Assembly: GCF_003480315.1 (NCBI RefSeq)
Contig: NZ_QUIV01000006.1
Location: 7,629-71,628 of the forward strand
Direction: 5' to 3'
Origin: Clostridium sp. AM33-3
GTDB lineage: Bacteria; Bacillota; Clostridia; Lachnospirales; Lachnospiraceae
Length of the DNA stretch: 64,000 bases
The notes under the pieces were generated by a model. The model was not told the origin of the DNA. It ran no database searches and saw only the letters and a program-made list of their open reading frames with translations. Positions 34,226 to 42,944 of the stretch are shown one piece after another (the first letter of the stretch is position 1; each line of letters starts with the position of its first letter). Both the position numbers and the translations under genes were made by a program.

Positions 34226-35503
34226 GTGGAATCCAGAAAACGGCTGATCTTTCATATTGATGTAAACTCTGCCTTTTTAAGCTGGGAGTCCGTATATCGC
34301 CTTTCCCGGGATCCAAAGGCTCAGGATCTCAGGCTGATCCCGTCCGCGGTCGGAGGCGATGTCCGTTCCCGTCACGGCATTATCCTGGCCAAATCCACGC
34401 CGGCGAAAAAATACGGCGTGGTAACGGCAGAAACCATTGCTTCCGCCCTGCGCAAATGTCCGGAGCTGGTCATTGTCCCCTCCCGTTTTGATATCTATTC
34501 CGGATATTCCCGGCAGATGCTCGCCCTGCTTTCTGAATATACGCCGGATATTGAAAAATTCAGTATTGACGAAGCCTTTCTGGACATGACCGAAACCATT
34601 CATCTGTTCGGACCTCCCAGAAAAGCCGCAGATCAGATCCGCAGGCGCATCCGGGAGGAACTGAACTTCACGGTGAATGTTGGAATTTCATCCAATAAGC
34701 TTCTGGCAAAAATGGCTTCCGATTTTGAGAAGCCGGACAAGACCCATACGCTATTCCCATCTGAGATCGTAGCGAAAATGTGGCCGCTTCCCCTGCGCGA
34801 CCTGCTCTTTGTAGGCGAATCTGCCGCAGATAAAATGGCCCGCATCGGGCTTCACACCATTGGTGATGCAGCATCCTGTGATCCGGATATCTTAAGAGCC
34901 CACCTCGGTGATAAATATGGCACCCAGGTGTACCGCTACGCTAACGGCATTGACCAGGATCCTGTGGCCCCTCCGGATCCCACACGCAAAGGTTACGGAA
35001 ACAGCATTACCCTGGCGCAGGATGTTTCTGACTTTGACACCGCCAGTCAGGTCCTGCTTGCCTTAAGCGAAACCGTGGGAGCAAGGCTCCGGGAGGCCAG
35101 TGTCCGCTGCAACAGCGTTACTGTGGAATTAAAGGACTGGCGCTTCACCAGCCAGTCTCATCAGTGCGTCTTAAAAAGCCCCACTGACTCCACCTCGGTT
35201 CTCTATGACACCGCCTGCCGCCTCCTGAAGGAATTCTGGGACAAAACGCCGGTCCGGCTGATCGGACTGCGCACTTCACAGATCCAGGAGGATCCGTTTG
35301 AACAAATGAGCCTGTTTGAAGATGAGCGGCAGAAGAAAATGCGGGCTATGGAAAAAGCTGTGGACCATATCCGCGGCCGCTACGGCATCGACAGCGTGCA
35401 GCGCGCCAGCTTTCTTAAGGAAAACAGCCCGACTCCCCACGCCGTAAGCCGTAAGAAACATTTAAATCAGGCATCGCAGCATAACACCGGAAAGGAATTC
35501 TGA
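34226..35503 (+). CDS. dinB: DNA polymerase IV (Y-family)
   Basis: A 425-residue error-prone polymerase for bypassing DNA lesions. It begins I-F-H-I-D-V-N-S-A-F-L-S-W with a catalytic Asp, has S-I-D-E-A-F-L-D-M with the Asp-Glu pair near residue 107, the N-V-G-I-S-S-N-K-L-L-A-K-M-A-S-D segment, helix-hairpin-helix, and a little-finger domain. The C-terminal stretch Q-M-S-L-F resembles a beta-clamp-binding peptide. GTG 34226 is chosen for the AGGAGG 9 nt upstream. The RluA-type gene follows after 4 nt. No clear LexA box was seen. Confidence 0.95.
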   Translation: MESRKRLIFHIDVNSAFLSWESVYRLSRDPKAQDLRLIPSAVGGDVRSRHGIILAKSTPAKKYGVVTAETIASALRKCPELVIVPSRFDIYSGYSRQMLALLSEYTPDIEKFSIDEAFLDMTETIHLFGPPRKAADQIRRRIREELNFTVNVGISSNKLLAKMASDFEKPDKTHTLFPSEIVAKMWPLPLRDLLFVGESAADKMARIGLHTIGDAASCDPDILRAHLGDKYGTQVYRYANGIDQDPVAPPDPTRKGYGNSITLAQDVSDFDTASQVLLALSETVGARLREASVRCNSVTVELKDWRFTSQSHQCVLKSPTDSTSVLYDTACRLLKEFWDKTPVRLIGLRTSQIQEDPFEQMSLFEDERQKKMRAMEKAVDHIRGRYGIDSVQRASFLKENSPTPHAVSRKKHLNQASQHNTGKEF

Positions 35504-35507
35504 CAAC

Positions 35508-36410
35508 ATGGACCATATCATCCGCCACTCCTACACTGCTTCCACAGACGGACAGTCCGTAGAAGCACTGCTTCGCTCCCATGGATATTCCAAAAGTCTG
35601 ATCAACCGTATCAAACTGACTGAAGACGGACTGATGATCCGCGGGGCAAAGGTTTATACCACCTTCCGCATGAAAGCCGGTGACCGGCTGGATGTCACAT
35701 TTGCAGAAGAGACTTCTTCGGAAAATATTGTTCCTGTGCGCATGCCGCTGTCCATTCTTTACGAAGATGAGGATCTGATGGTCATAAACAAAGCCGGGAA
35801 TGTTCCCATCCACCCATCCCAGGGCAATTTCTCCAACTCTCTGGCAAACGGACTTGCCTGGTATTTTAAACAGAAACAAAAACCCTTTGTTTTCCGTGCC
35901 GTCAACCGCCTGGACCGTGATACCACCGGGCTTCTGATCGTCGCAAAAAATGCACTGAGCAGCTGTATCCTTTCTGATATGGTGAGGAACCGCCAGATTC
36001 ACCGCACCTATCTGGCCGCAGTCAGCGGGAACCTCTCAGAACAGCCGGAAGGAACGATTGACGTTCCCATTGCGAGACTCCCGGGCTCCACGATCGAGCG
36101 TGTCCCGGACCCCGTCCACGGAGAAGCTGCTCTGACCCATTATGAGCTGCTCTTCTACCAGCCGCAAACCGACACCTCTCTCCTTAAAATTTACCTGGAA
36201 ACAGGACGTACCCACCAGATCCGGGTCCATATGAAGCATATCGGCCATCCCCTCTACGGTGATTTCCTTTATAATCCGGATTACCGTTTTTTACAGCGTC
36301 AGAGCCTGCACTCCTGGAAGCTGTCCTTTTCACATCCGATTTCCGGCATCCCCATGGAATTTACAGCCCCTGTCCCGGCGGATATGCAGCAGTTTTTACC
36401 AGATGCCTGA
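35508..36410 (+). CDS. RluA-family pseudouridine synthase
   Basis: A 300-residue RNA modification enzyme. An S4-like N-terminal region (residues 1-75) precedes the catalytic domain, which has N-R-L-D-R-D-T-T-G-L-L-I-V-A-K (catalytic Asp in R-L-D near residue 132) and T-G-R-T-H-Q-I-R-V-H. The fold and length match RluC/RluD relatives; the exact uridine targets cannot be read. It is translated 4 nt after dinB, so they share a transcript. Confidence 0.94.
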   Translation: MDHIIRHSYTASTDGQSVEALLRSHGYSKSLINRIKLTEDGLMIRGAKVYTTFRMKAGDRLDVTFAEETSSENIVPVRMPLSILYEDEDLMVINKAGNVPIHPSQGNFSNSLANGLAWYFKQKQKPFVFRAVNRLDRDTTGLLIVAKNALSSCILSDMVRNRQIHRTYLAAVSGNLSEQPEGTIDVPIARLPGSTIERVPDPVHGEAALTHYELLFYQPQTDTSLLKIYLETGRTHQIRVHMKHIGHPLYGDFLYNPDYRFLQRQSLHSWKLSFSHPISGIPMEFTAPVPADMQQFLPDA

Positions 36411-36481
36411 ACAAATGCCTGCCCTGCAGGCACACAGTAACTTTGCACTGAATTCCGTACAAGTTTCGTTAAGAAATTACC

Positions 36482-36510
36482 TTGAAATGAAATACCCGCT
36501 GCTCTATAAT
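36482..36510 (+). promoter_or_regulatory. Promoter of the DUF1576 gene
   Basis: TTGAAA (36482-36487) and TATAAT (36505-36510) have a 17-bp spacer. Transcription would begin near 36517. Confidence 0.8.
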
Positions 36511-36563
36511 TGAAAATCAGAACACTACTCAGAATGAAAAATATCGCTACAGGGGATTTATGC

Positions 36564-38000
36564 ATGGAAGGTAAAAAAATATCCAACAGTACTATCATCA
36601 ACGGGATAGCTCTCGGCTTCTCCGTTTCTTTTCTGATTTCTTCGCTGGTCGCAGCCATCTACACAGGAGAACTTGGCAGCATACTCCACGGCTGGTATCT
36701 TATCATGACATCACCAAGCCCGCTGGTTACAGACTATCTGGAGATCGGCGGTCTGCCGAGCGCCATGTTAAATGCCGGCGCCTGCGGCATGGCCTGCTGG
36801 CTTTTTATGGTCGGTTTAAAAGGAGATTCCCGTCCCAGCACACTGGCCGGTTATTTTCTTGTAGTAGCGCACTGCTTTTACGGACTGAACTTTCTGACCA
36901 TGTGGCCATGCTTTCTGGCCCCGTTTCTCTATCTTCGATTAAAGAAGCTGAATTTTAAAAACAACCTGCACGTCTGCATGTTCACAACTTCATTCAGCCC
37001 ATTTATCGGTGAACTTTTATTCCGTTACACCCAGGATACCTTTGTGTTCGGGCATCCGACACTAACGGTCAGCGGCGTGCTTTTGACCATCGCCTTTTCG
37101 ATCATGCTGGGCTTTATCGTACCGGCCATTCTCCCGGGGGCCCACGCATGGCACAAAGGTTACAACTTGTATAATGGCGGACTGGCATTCGGCGTGTTCG
37201 GTTTTTTCCTGTTTAACCTTTTTTACAACACCATGGGAATTGATCCATCTTCCAAGCTGACCCGCTTCAATCCGGTTTACGAACAGTTTGGCCGCTCCTT
37301 TCAGCTGTATGCCAACTGTTTCTTCCTGCTTGCTTTTATCATCTGCATTCTGACCGGATTTTTCTTAAACGGCAAAAGCTTTCTTGGATATGAAGAGCTA
37401 ACCCGGGACACCGGACATCAGAGTGATTTTGCCTCTCAATACGGTATGCCGCTCTGCCTCATTAACATTGGCACAGTGGGAATATTCTTCCTGTTCTACC
37501 TGGATATCATCATGGTCTACACGGAAGGTGCCGGTTTTACCGGTGCCACCATCGGTGTGATCCTGGCAGCTCTGACTTTTACCTGCATGGGGCAGCATCC
37601 GAAAAATATCTGGCCGATTCTTGCGGGATATCAGCTTCTGTATCTGTTCACACTGACGATCTGCTATCTCAACGGCAGAGAGATCAGCTGGACCATTACC
37701 ACGCAGGGATACATCAACGGTGTGGCATTTGCCACCGGCCTGTGCCCGATTTCCGGGCGCTACGGCAGACGCGCCGGCATTGCCGCCGGCTTCATGTGCG
37801 CATCCATGTGTACCGCAACCTCTGCCCTGCACGGCGGCCTGGTGTTGTACAACGGCGGCTTCACCGCAGGTATCACAGCGCTTATACTGCTACCGATCCT
37901 GGAACATTACATTCCGGAAACCAGAAACTTTATGAACAATAAAAAGCTGAACAAAGAAGATATGATCGCAATTGTTGAAACGTTCCGAACCCATGACTGA
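36564..38000 (+). CDS. DUF1576-family multi-spanning membrane protein
   Basis: A 478-residue membrane protein of the DUF1576 family, with about ten to twelve hydrophobic helices and conserved G-A-H-A-W-H-K-G-Y-N-L-Y-N-G-G-L-A-F and H-G-G-L-V-L-Y-N-G-G-F-T-A-G motifs in its two halves. These repeats suggest two similar halves, as in transporters. Function is unknown. ATG 36564 is favoured because AGGGG precedes it and the promoter start point excludes an earlier TTG; an ATG at 36534 remains possible. The gene is monocistronic and ends at strong hairpins. Confidence 0.85.
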   Translation: MEGKKISNSTIINGIALGFSVSFLISSLVAAIYTGELGSILHGWYLIMTSPSPLVTDYLEIGGLPSAMLNAGACGMACWLFMVGLKGDSRPSTLAGYFLVVAHCFYGLNFLTMWPCFLAPFLYLRLKKLNFKNNLHVCMFTTSFSPFIGELLFRYTQDTFVFGHPTLTVSGVLLTIAFSIMLGFIVPAILPGAHAWHKGYNLYNGGLAFGVFGFFLFNLFYNTMGIDPSSKLTRFNPVYEQFGRSFQLYANCFFLLAFIICILTGFFLNGKSFLGYEELTRDTGHQSDFASQYGMPLCLINIGTVGIFFLFYLDIIMVYTEGAGFTGATIGVILAALTFTCMGQHPKNIWPILAGYQLLYLFTLTICYLNGREISWTITTQGYINGVAFATGLCPISGRYGRRAGIAAGFMCASMCTATSALHGGLVLYNGGFTAGITALILLPILEHYIPETRNFMNNKKLNKEDMIAIVETFRTHD

Positions 38001-38073
38001 GCAGCACATCGGCAATGCATCTGTTTTCCATGATACAAAAAAGAATGTGCCTTGGCGCATCCTCGCGGAGCGT

Positions 38074-38157
38074 TTTTATATGATAGGACGCAATTTCCTA
38101 TCATATAAAAAAGGGCTTCGCACATCAGGGATCTAACCCTGTATGCGAAGCCCTTTT
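38074..38157. terminator. Tandem hairpins between DUF1576 gene and rRNA methyltransferase gene
   Basis: First, a 15-bp AT-rich stem (38074-38088 with 38096-38110). Second, AAAAGGGCTTCGCA with TGCGAAGCCCTTTT (38108-38156), a bidirectional terminator whose loop contains the stop codon of the minus-strand gene. Confidence 0.8.
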
Positions 38158-39569
38158 GGATAATGATTTTTTACCACACCGGAAACTGCCTTTCCCCATC
38201 CAAGAGGATACTTCCCAATGCAGACCAGCGTCCAGCCAGAGAGGCCGGCCTCCCCACGGACTGTGTTTCCCTTCAGATAATCCAGCACCTGGGGATCTTC
38301 CGGATCCAGACGGCACACAGATACTGCATGCTGAGGCTTCAGAAAATGAGAAAGCGCATGGGACGGCTCAAAACGTTTTGTTTTGAATTCCCCAAGATGC
38401 AGTCCGGGACGAAGCACTCTCAGACGGTCCAGTGCCGGCATGCCATCCGGCAGCATATACAGCTGATCTCCAAACAGAATCAGCTGTTCCATACCGTCCT
38501 TTAACAGCGCATATCCTTCTTCCGTCAGGGACTTTTTGAAAAATTCCCCGAGATAGGCTCTGCCTGCCTTGTCATTCCAGTATTTTGGCTGTTTTCGCTT
38601 CCGGCTGTCTTCCGGCGCCCAGGTTCCGTCCTTTTTCAGCAGAGCCAGATAATGTCCCTCTCCCTCCGCCTCATGGGGCCAGATACGGAAGGTGTACTTA
38701 AGATCTGGATTTTGATCCTGACTCCATTCCGGGTGCCCGCAGGACAGACCCTCGGGATATCCGCCCGGCTCCAGGCGCACTACCGAGAACTCCGGATGTC
38801 GTTTCAAAAAGTCAGAGATTCCGGCTTCATCTTCTTCCGGTGCGAACGTGCAGGTAGAATATACCATTCTGCCGCCCGGCTTTAACATCTCTGCCGCATT
38901 GTCCAGAATCTCCTGCTGGCGCTCTGCGCAAAGCTTTACGTTTGCCTCACTCCACTCATTTCTGGCCTGTTCATCTTTCCGGAACATCCCCTCTCCGGAG
39001 CACGGCGCATCCACGACCATACAGTCAAAAAACTCCGGAAAAAATGCAGCCAGGGTTCCCGAATCCTCATTTGTCACGACAGCGTTGCCAATTCCCATAC
39101 GCTCCACATTCTGGGAAAGGATTTTTGCCCGCGCCGGATGGATTTCATTGCTGACCAGAAGTCCGCGTCCTTCCAGGCGTGACGCGATGTGTGTTGTCTT
39201 GCCCCCCGGAGCCGCGCACAGATCCAGCACACGTTCACCCGGCTTTGGAGCAAGCAAAGCCACAACTGCCATGGCACTCGGTTCCTGAATGTAATATACT
39301 CCTGCTTCATGGTAAGGATGGCGTCCCGGACGGCTCTCCCGGTCATAATAAAAGCCTTCCCGGCACCAGGATACCGGTCGCAGGGAAAACAAAGCCTGAT
39401 TTTGACCGGCAAACTCCGCTGCCGGAACCTTCATGGTATTTACCCGGAGCCCCAGTGCCCGCTCTTTTTCATAGCTTGCAAGAAATATATCACATGCGTC
39501 TCCCAGCATCGCTTTCATTCTTGCCACAAATGCCTCTGGAAGTTTCCAGGTCTCCTGCTGCTGTTCCAT
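38133..39569 (-). CDS. RsmF/RsmB-type rRNA cytosine-C5 methyltransferase
   Basis: A 478-residue SAM-dependent RNA m5C methyltransferase of the NOL1/NOP2/Sun family. The SAM site is V-L-D-L-C-A-A-P-G-G-K-T-T near residue 115. The two catalytic cysteines are in V-D-A-P-C-S-G-E-G-M-F and Y-S-T-C-T-F. The C-terminal third (residues 300-478) matches the RsmF-like extension that helps bind RNA. The target base is not certain. The last codons lie inside the terminator stem-loop. Confidence 0.94.
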   Translation of the reverse strand: MEQQQETWKLPEAFVARMKAMLGDACDIFLASYEKERALGLRVNTMKVPAAEFAGQNQALFSLRPVSWCREGFYYDRESRPGRHPYHEAGVYYIQEPSAMAVVALLAPKPGERVLDLCAAPGGKTTHIASRLEGRGLLVSNEIHPARAKILSQNVERMGIGNAVVTNEDSGTLAAFFPEFFDCMVVDAPCSGEGMFRKDEQARNEWSEANVKLCAERQQEILDNAAEMLKPGGRMVYSTCTFAPEEDEAGISDFLKRHPEFSVVRLEPGGYPEGLSCGHPEWSQDQNPDLKYTFRIWPHEAEGEGHYLALLKKDGTWAPEDSRKRKQPKYWNDKAGRAYLGEFFKKSLTEEGYALLKDGMEQLILFGDQLYMLPDGMPALDRLRVLRPGLHLGEFKTKRFEPSHALSHFLKPQHAVSVCRLDPEDPQVLDYLKGNTVRGEAGLSGWTLVCIGKYPLGWGKAVSGVVKNHYPKGLRIQG

Positions 39570-39672
39570 CCGTTTCTCTCCTTTATCCGTTTTATCCGGC
39601 AGCGATTTCTGCTCCCGATCCTTATTTCCCGTAATTTATAACAAACAAATGAAGGGTTGTCACAACACGGAA

Positions 39673-39688
39673 TCCAGAACGTTCTGGA
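39673..39688. repeat. 16-bp perfect palindrome upstream of the rRNA methyltransferase gene
   Basis: TCCAGAACGTTCTGGA lies about 105 bp before the gene's start codon and 60 bp after the DUF6465 stop codon. It could be an operator or part of a weak terminator. It does not fit the LexA box, which needs a 4-bp gap between GAAC and GTTC. Confidence 0.5.
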
Positions 39689-39750
39689 ACCTGTCTGCAA
39701 CAGCCCCTCCACTCTTTACAAAGTATACAGATACAACTGAGAATCCTGAA

Positions 39751-40152
39751 TTATAAGATTACCTTATAATCGTCAGAACCTTCTCCGTTTACAACATAGT
39801 AAGCAACATTTTCTTCCGGTTTTACATAAACTTCAATGGTTTTGATCTCTGCGCCCTTATGGTCTGCCTCATATGCTTTCACTGCCTTGTCCAGAACATC
39901 TTTTGCTACGATCTGTTTGCCTGAGAACTCAATAACTACGCAAGCCTTAGGGTCTGCCTTCTTTGCAGGAGCTTTCTTTGCTGGTGCTTTTTTGGTGGTC
40001 TCGACTGGCTTTGCTGCCGGTGCTTCAACAACTGCTTTTACCGGAGTTTCTGCTTTAACCTCTGCTGCAGCTGTCTTAGCTTCTGCTTTTACGGTCTCGG
40101 TCTTCGGTGCTGCTTTTGCTGGTGCCTTAGCTGCGTTTCTTCTTGTTGCCAT
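39751..40152 (-). CDS. Lys/Ala-rich small protein (DUF6465-like)
   Basis: A 133-residue protein with two parts. Residues 1-75 are Lys/Ala/Pro-rich and histone H1-like, with repeats such as A-P-A-K-K-A-P-A-K-K-A. Residues 76-133 form a compact domain (A-C-V-V-I-E-F-S-G-K-Q-I-V-A, K-T-I-E-V-Y-V-K-P-E-E, Y-Y-V-V-N-G) that matches what I know as DUF6465 in Lachnospiraceae. The basic tail suggests nucleic-acid binding, but this is inference. GAGGAGG lies 9 nt before ATG 40152. A perfect SigA consensus promoter drives it, so it is probably abundant. Confidence 0.85.
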   Translation of the reverse strand: MATRRNAAKAPAKAAPKTETVKAEAKTAAAEVKAETPVKAVVEAPAAKPVETTKKAPAKKAPAKKADPKACVVIEFSGKQIVAKDVLDKAVKAYEADHKGAEIKTIEVYVKPEENVAYYVVNGEGSDDYKVIL

Positions 40153-40226
40153 AGTTCTTATCCTCCTCATTCGATTCCAATTATGAATTGCTCCCCATCA
40201 CCTGTTTTTTGACAGACGATGAAGGC

Positions 40227-40255
40227 ATTATAAATCTGTTTCCTGTTTTTGTCAA
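40227..40255 (-). promoter_or_regulatory. Perfect SigA consensus promoter of the Lys/Ala-rich protein gene
   Basis: On the minus strand TTGACA (40250-40255) and TATAAT (40227-40232) match consensus exactly with a 17-bp spacer. Confidence 0.92.
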
Positions 40256-40300
40256 TGTTTTCCAGTGGTTTACAGGCCTCTGCACACGTTTGTTCCGACT

Positions 40301-40609
40301 TTAATGCAAAATCATCTCCGCAATATAGACTGCTACACAGGCACCAATGGAAACACGGAACAGATTTCCGTCGATCCAGGCAAGGATCACCCCTGCCACA
40401 AATCCGACAATTCCCGTGATCCGGTTTCCTGTTGCAGAAAGGATGGACGGAAACGTCATAACAGAAAGACTCACATAAGGAACATAATATAAGAAAGACT
40501 GAATAAACGGATTCCTGATTTCCCTGCGGATCAGCGTCAGCGGCAGGGCCCGCACGGCATAAATTGTCAGGAACATGACCAGAATGGAAGCGTAAATATT
40601 ATGATGCAT
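40301..40609 (-). CDS. azlD: Branched-chain amino acid export small subunit AzlD
   Basis: A 102-residue hydrophobic protein with three to four helices and the family segment Y-A-V-R-A-L-P-L-T-L-I-R-R near its start, then Y-Y-V-P-Y-V-S-L-S-V-M-T-F-P. It pairs with AzlC to export branched-chain amino acids or analogues. Its start overlaps the azlC end by 11 nt, so they are coupled. It is the last gene of the dat-dmpA-M42-azlCD run. Confidence 0.92.
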   Translation of the reverse strand: MHHNIYASILVMFLTIYAVRALPLTLIRREIRNPFIQSFLYYVPYVSLSVMTFPSILSATGNRITGIVGFVAGVILAWIDGNLFRVSIGACVAVYIAEMILH

Positions 40610-41330
40610 GCTGCTCCTCCTGTACCGGGAACAGAATTGCCGCTGCAGCCGAAATCAGCACGGTCAGCAGGATAATCTGAAATCCCGATGAGATATTTTT
40701 AAGTCTCGGAATGCTTTGGAATAAAAGGCTTACCGACATGGATATAACTACCACTGCGGCAATGATCTTGTTCTTTCTTGCCGGCGGAACCACGACTGCA
40801 AGAAACATGCCGTATATGGCCACACTCATAGCGCTCATGACCGGGGCCGGAAGGACCATTCCTACAACCGTACCAAGAAAGGTTCCGATTACCCAGCCGG
40901 GCGCTGCAACACTGGCTGCACCGTATTGATAAAACGGATTCAGCTTTCCCGGAACTGTCATGGATATGCCAAAAATCTCATCTGTCACCGCATAAGACAT
41001 GAAGATTCTGTGGAGAAATGACCTGTTCTGCTGCACCTTCTGGGATAAAGCACTTGACATCAGCAGGTAGCGCATATTGATGACCACTGTAGTAACGATC
41101 ATCTCCATAACCCCTGCTCCAGATCCGATCATGCTGATTGCCGCAAACTCCCCCGCCGATGCGAGCATCAACGCAGACATCAGCGAAGACTGCAGGGCAT
41201 TCATCCCTGCCTTTCCTGCGGTAATGCCAAGCGTAAAAGCAACAGCAAAGTACCCAAGCGCGATGGGTACTCCATCGCGCATTCCCTTAAAAAAAGATAT
41301 TTTGTCGTTTTGTTGTTCCATGGTCTGCAT
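40599..41330 (-). CDS. azlC: Branched-chain amino acid exporter AzlC
   Basis: A 243-residue membrane protein of the AzlC family. It begins with G-M-R-D-G-V-P-I-A-L-G-Y-F-A-V-A-F-T-L-G, then S-A-G-E-F-A-A, and R-Y-L-L-M-S, all typical. ATG 41330 overlaps the M42 peptidase stop codon by one base (TAATG); another in-frame ATG is at 41321. Export of Leu, Ile or Val released by the peptidases of the same operon is a reasonable role. Confidence 0.93.
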   Translation of the reverse strand: MQTMEQQNDKISFFKGMRDGVPIALGYFAVAFTLGITAGKAGMNALQSSLMSALMLASAGEFAAISMIGSGAGVMEMIVTTVVINMRYLLMSSALSQKVQQNRSFLHRIFMSYAVTDEIFGISMTVPGKLNPFYQYGAASVAAPGWVIGTFLGTVVGMVLPAPVMSAMSVAIYGMFLAVVVPPARKNKIIAAVVVISMSVSLLFQSIPRLKNISSGFQIILLTVLISAAAAILFPVQEEQHAS

Positions 41331-42421
41331 TATAACACATCCTGACGCATAATATGACGGATGCGCTCATCATTTAAACCGCGGATAACCTCAACAGCCA
41401 TTTTGATGGTAGATTCGATATCTTCCTTTGCGCAGAAGTTGTAGTGAGTATGCACATAACGGGACGGAATACCAAGAACCAGAACCGGAACCGCCTGATG
41501 GGTCAGATGGATTTTACCTGCATTGGTACTTCCGCCGCGTCTTACCGCATCCTGACACTTGATTCCGTATTTGTCAGCAATCTCATGTGCATAGGCCATA
41601 AATGCGTCATTTGCCACATAGCTGTTATCCATATGGCGGATCTGCACACCTTTCTTTAAGCAGCCCTGGGCTACACCGGTACGGTAATAGAAATCGTCTG
41701 CCGGAGATCCCTCAAATACGATAGCAAGATCCGGCTTTACCTGCTGTGCAGTCACGGTTGCGCCGCGCATGCCAACCTCCTCCTGGGAAGCAAAGGCACC
41801 GACCACATCCACGGCCAGGCTCTCCGTCTCCTTCATCAGGGCTTTCATGGTCTCAATGATGCAGACACAGCCAAGACGGTTATCAAAAGCCTTTCCGGAA
41901 CAGATGCCGTGTTTTTCATCATAGGAGAAGGTCACATCCGGCATGATCGGATCACCGACGTGGATTCCGTAATCCTCTTCGATCTCCTGTCTGCTGCTGG
42001 CTCCGACATCCACCTTTAATTCCTCGATCGTCAGGGAATTGTCGGCCTTCTGGGCAGCCGTTAAGAAATGTACCGGCTTGGATGTAATGATTCCCTTGAT
42101 TTTTTCGCCTTTACTATTGCGCACAATGACACTGTGGGCCGGAAGGCTGGTCATATGAAATCCGCCCAGGGTGATGATGCTGAGAAGTCCGTTATCCTCC
42201 ACGTTCTGGACCATAAAGCCACATTCATCGGTATGCGCATCCAGCATAAACACCGGACGGTTTCCCTTTGCGTCCGGCATCGTCGCATATACATTATACA
42301 TTGCGTCGTTTCTTAAATTCAGCCCCTCGCAATGCTTCTGTACCGCTTTCACAACCTCTTCTTCAAAACCGCTCGGGCCAAAAGCGTTGGTTAAATCCTC
42401 AATCGTCTTTAAATCTGCCAT
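41330..42421 (-). CDS. M42-family metal-dependent aminopeptidase
   Basis: A 363-residue cytoplasmic aminopeptidase of the PepA/TET type. Metal and catalytic motifs: D-A-H-T-D-E near residue 63, D-N-R-L-G near 180, S-Q-E-E-V-G-M-R-G-A near 212, and the late H-T-H-Y. Related proteins form dodecameric tetrahedra and trim peptides from the N-terminus. It is downstream of a decayed M55 aminopeptidase and upstream of azlC in one operon. Residue preference is unknown. Confidence 0.94.
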   Translation of the reverse strand: MADLKTIEDLTNAFGPSGFEEEVVKAVQKHCEGLNLRNDAMYNVYATMPDAKGNRPVFMLDAHTDECGFMVQNVEDNGLLSIITLGGFHMTSLPAHSVIVRNSKGEKIKGIITSKPVHFLTAAQKADNSLTIEELKVDVGASSRQEIEEDYGIHVGDPIMPDVTFSYDEKHGICSGKAFDNRLGCVCIIETMKALMKETESLAVDVVGAFASQEEVGMRGATVTAQQVKPDLAIVFEGSPADDFYYRTGVAQGCLKKGVQIRHMDNSYVANDAFMAYAHEIADKYGIKCQDAVRRGGSTNAGKIHLTHQAVPVLVLGIPSRYVHTHYNFCAKEDIESTIKMAVEVIRGLNDERIRHIMRQDVL

Positions 42422-42447
42422 GATTCATATCCTCCCTGTATGTTCTT

Positions 42448-42944
42448 CTAATATACCACAAATGAATGCGCTGTCACAATATCCATCCAGTTTCTACTGG
42501 TAAAGCGGTTGGTGCGCGCGTCTACGGCCTTCATGCCCGGATAAAAGGACATCTGGTAAGCAAAAGCACCTCTGCGACAGAAGCCTTCAGATCTGCAATC
42601 ACAGTCTTTGGCGATATGTTCCAGGCACTTCCGCCCACACTCTTCTTGGAGAACACCGTCGTAATCTGCGGGACCAGCTCTTTTGATAGTTCACAGATAC
42701 GCTCATCACCGGATAAGAACAGCACCGGGACACCCTCGGATCAGAGTAACGTGCTCAGGCATGGCCATTACATCAATGTTGGTGGCATCTCCGTGTCATC
42801 CTTTACTACGATCTCATCCACGCCGGCAGCCAGAGCGGCCTCGCAGACAGCCACGACCTCATCGGTCATCTGCTTTGCGTATTTCTGATAAGCCGGTTCT
42901 TCTTTGTGGGTTTCATAATTGAGGGTTGTTCCGGCACAGCCTTC
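42448..42944 (-). pseudogene. M55 D-aminopeptidase (DppA-like), multiply broken
   Basis: Pieces of an M55 D-aminopeptidase lie in order but in different frames. The N-terminal part (E-G-C-A-G-T-T-L-N-Y-E-T-H-K through D-E-I-V-V-K-D) is joined in frame to the dmpA product. An apparent one-base loss near 42796 destroys the D-A-H motif; the +1 frame then reads G-D-A-T-N-I-D-V-M-A-M-P-E-H-V-T-L-I-R-G. Near 42735 the central part is missing and V-P-V-L-F-L-S-G-D-E follows. Near 42560 another gap precedes A-Y-Q-M-S-F-Y-P-G-M-K-A-V-D-A-R-T, ending at TAG 42448. An intact M55 protein is about 270 residues; about 150 codons remain. Confidence 0.9.

Noticed and set aside
39673..39688. LexA (SOS) box
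   Set aside because: The GAAC and GTTC halves are contiguous, while Gram-positive LexA sites need a 4-bp gap.
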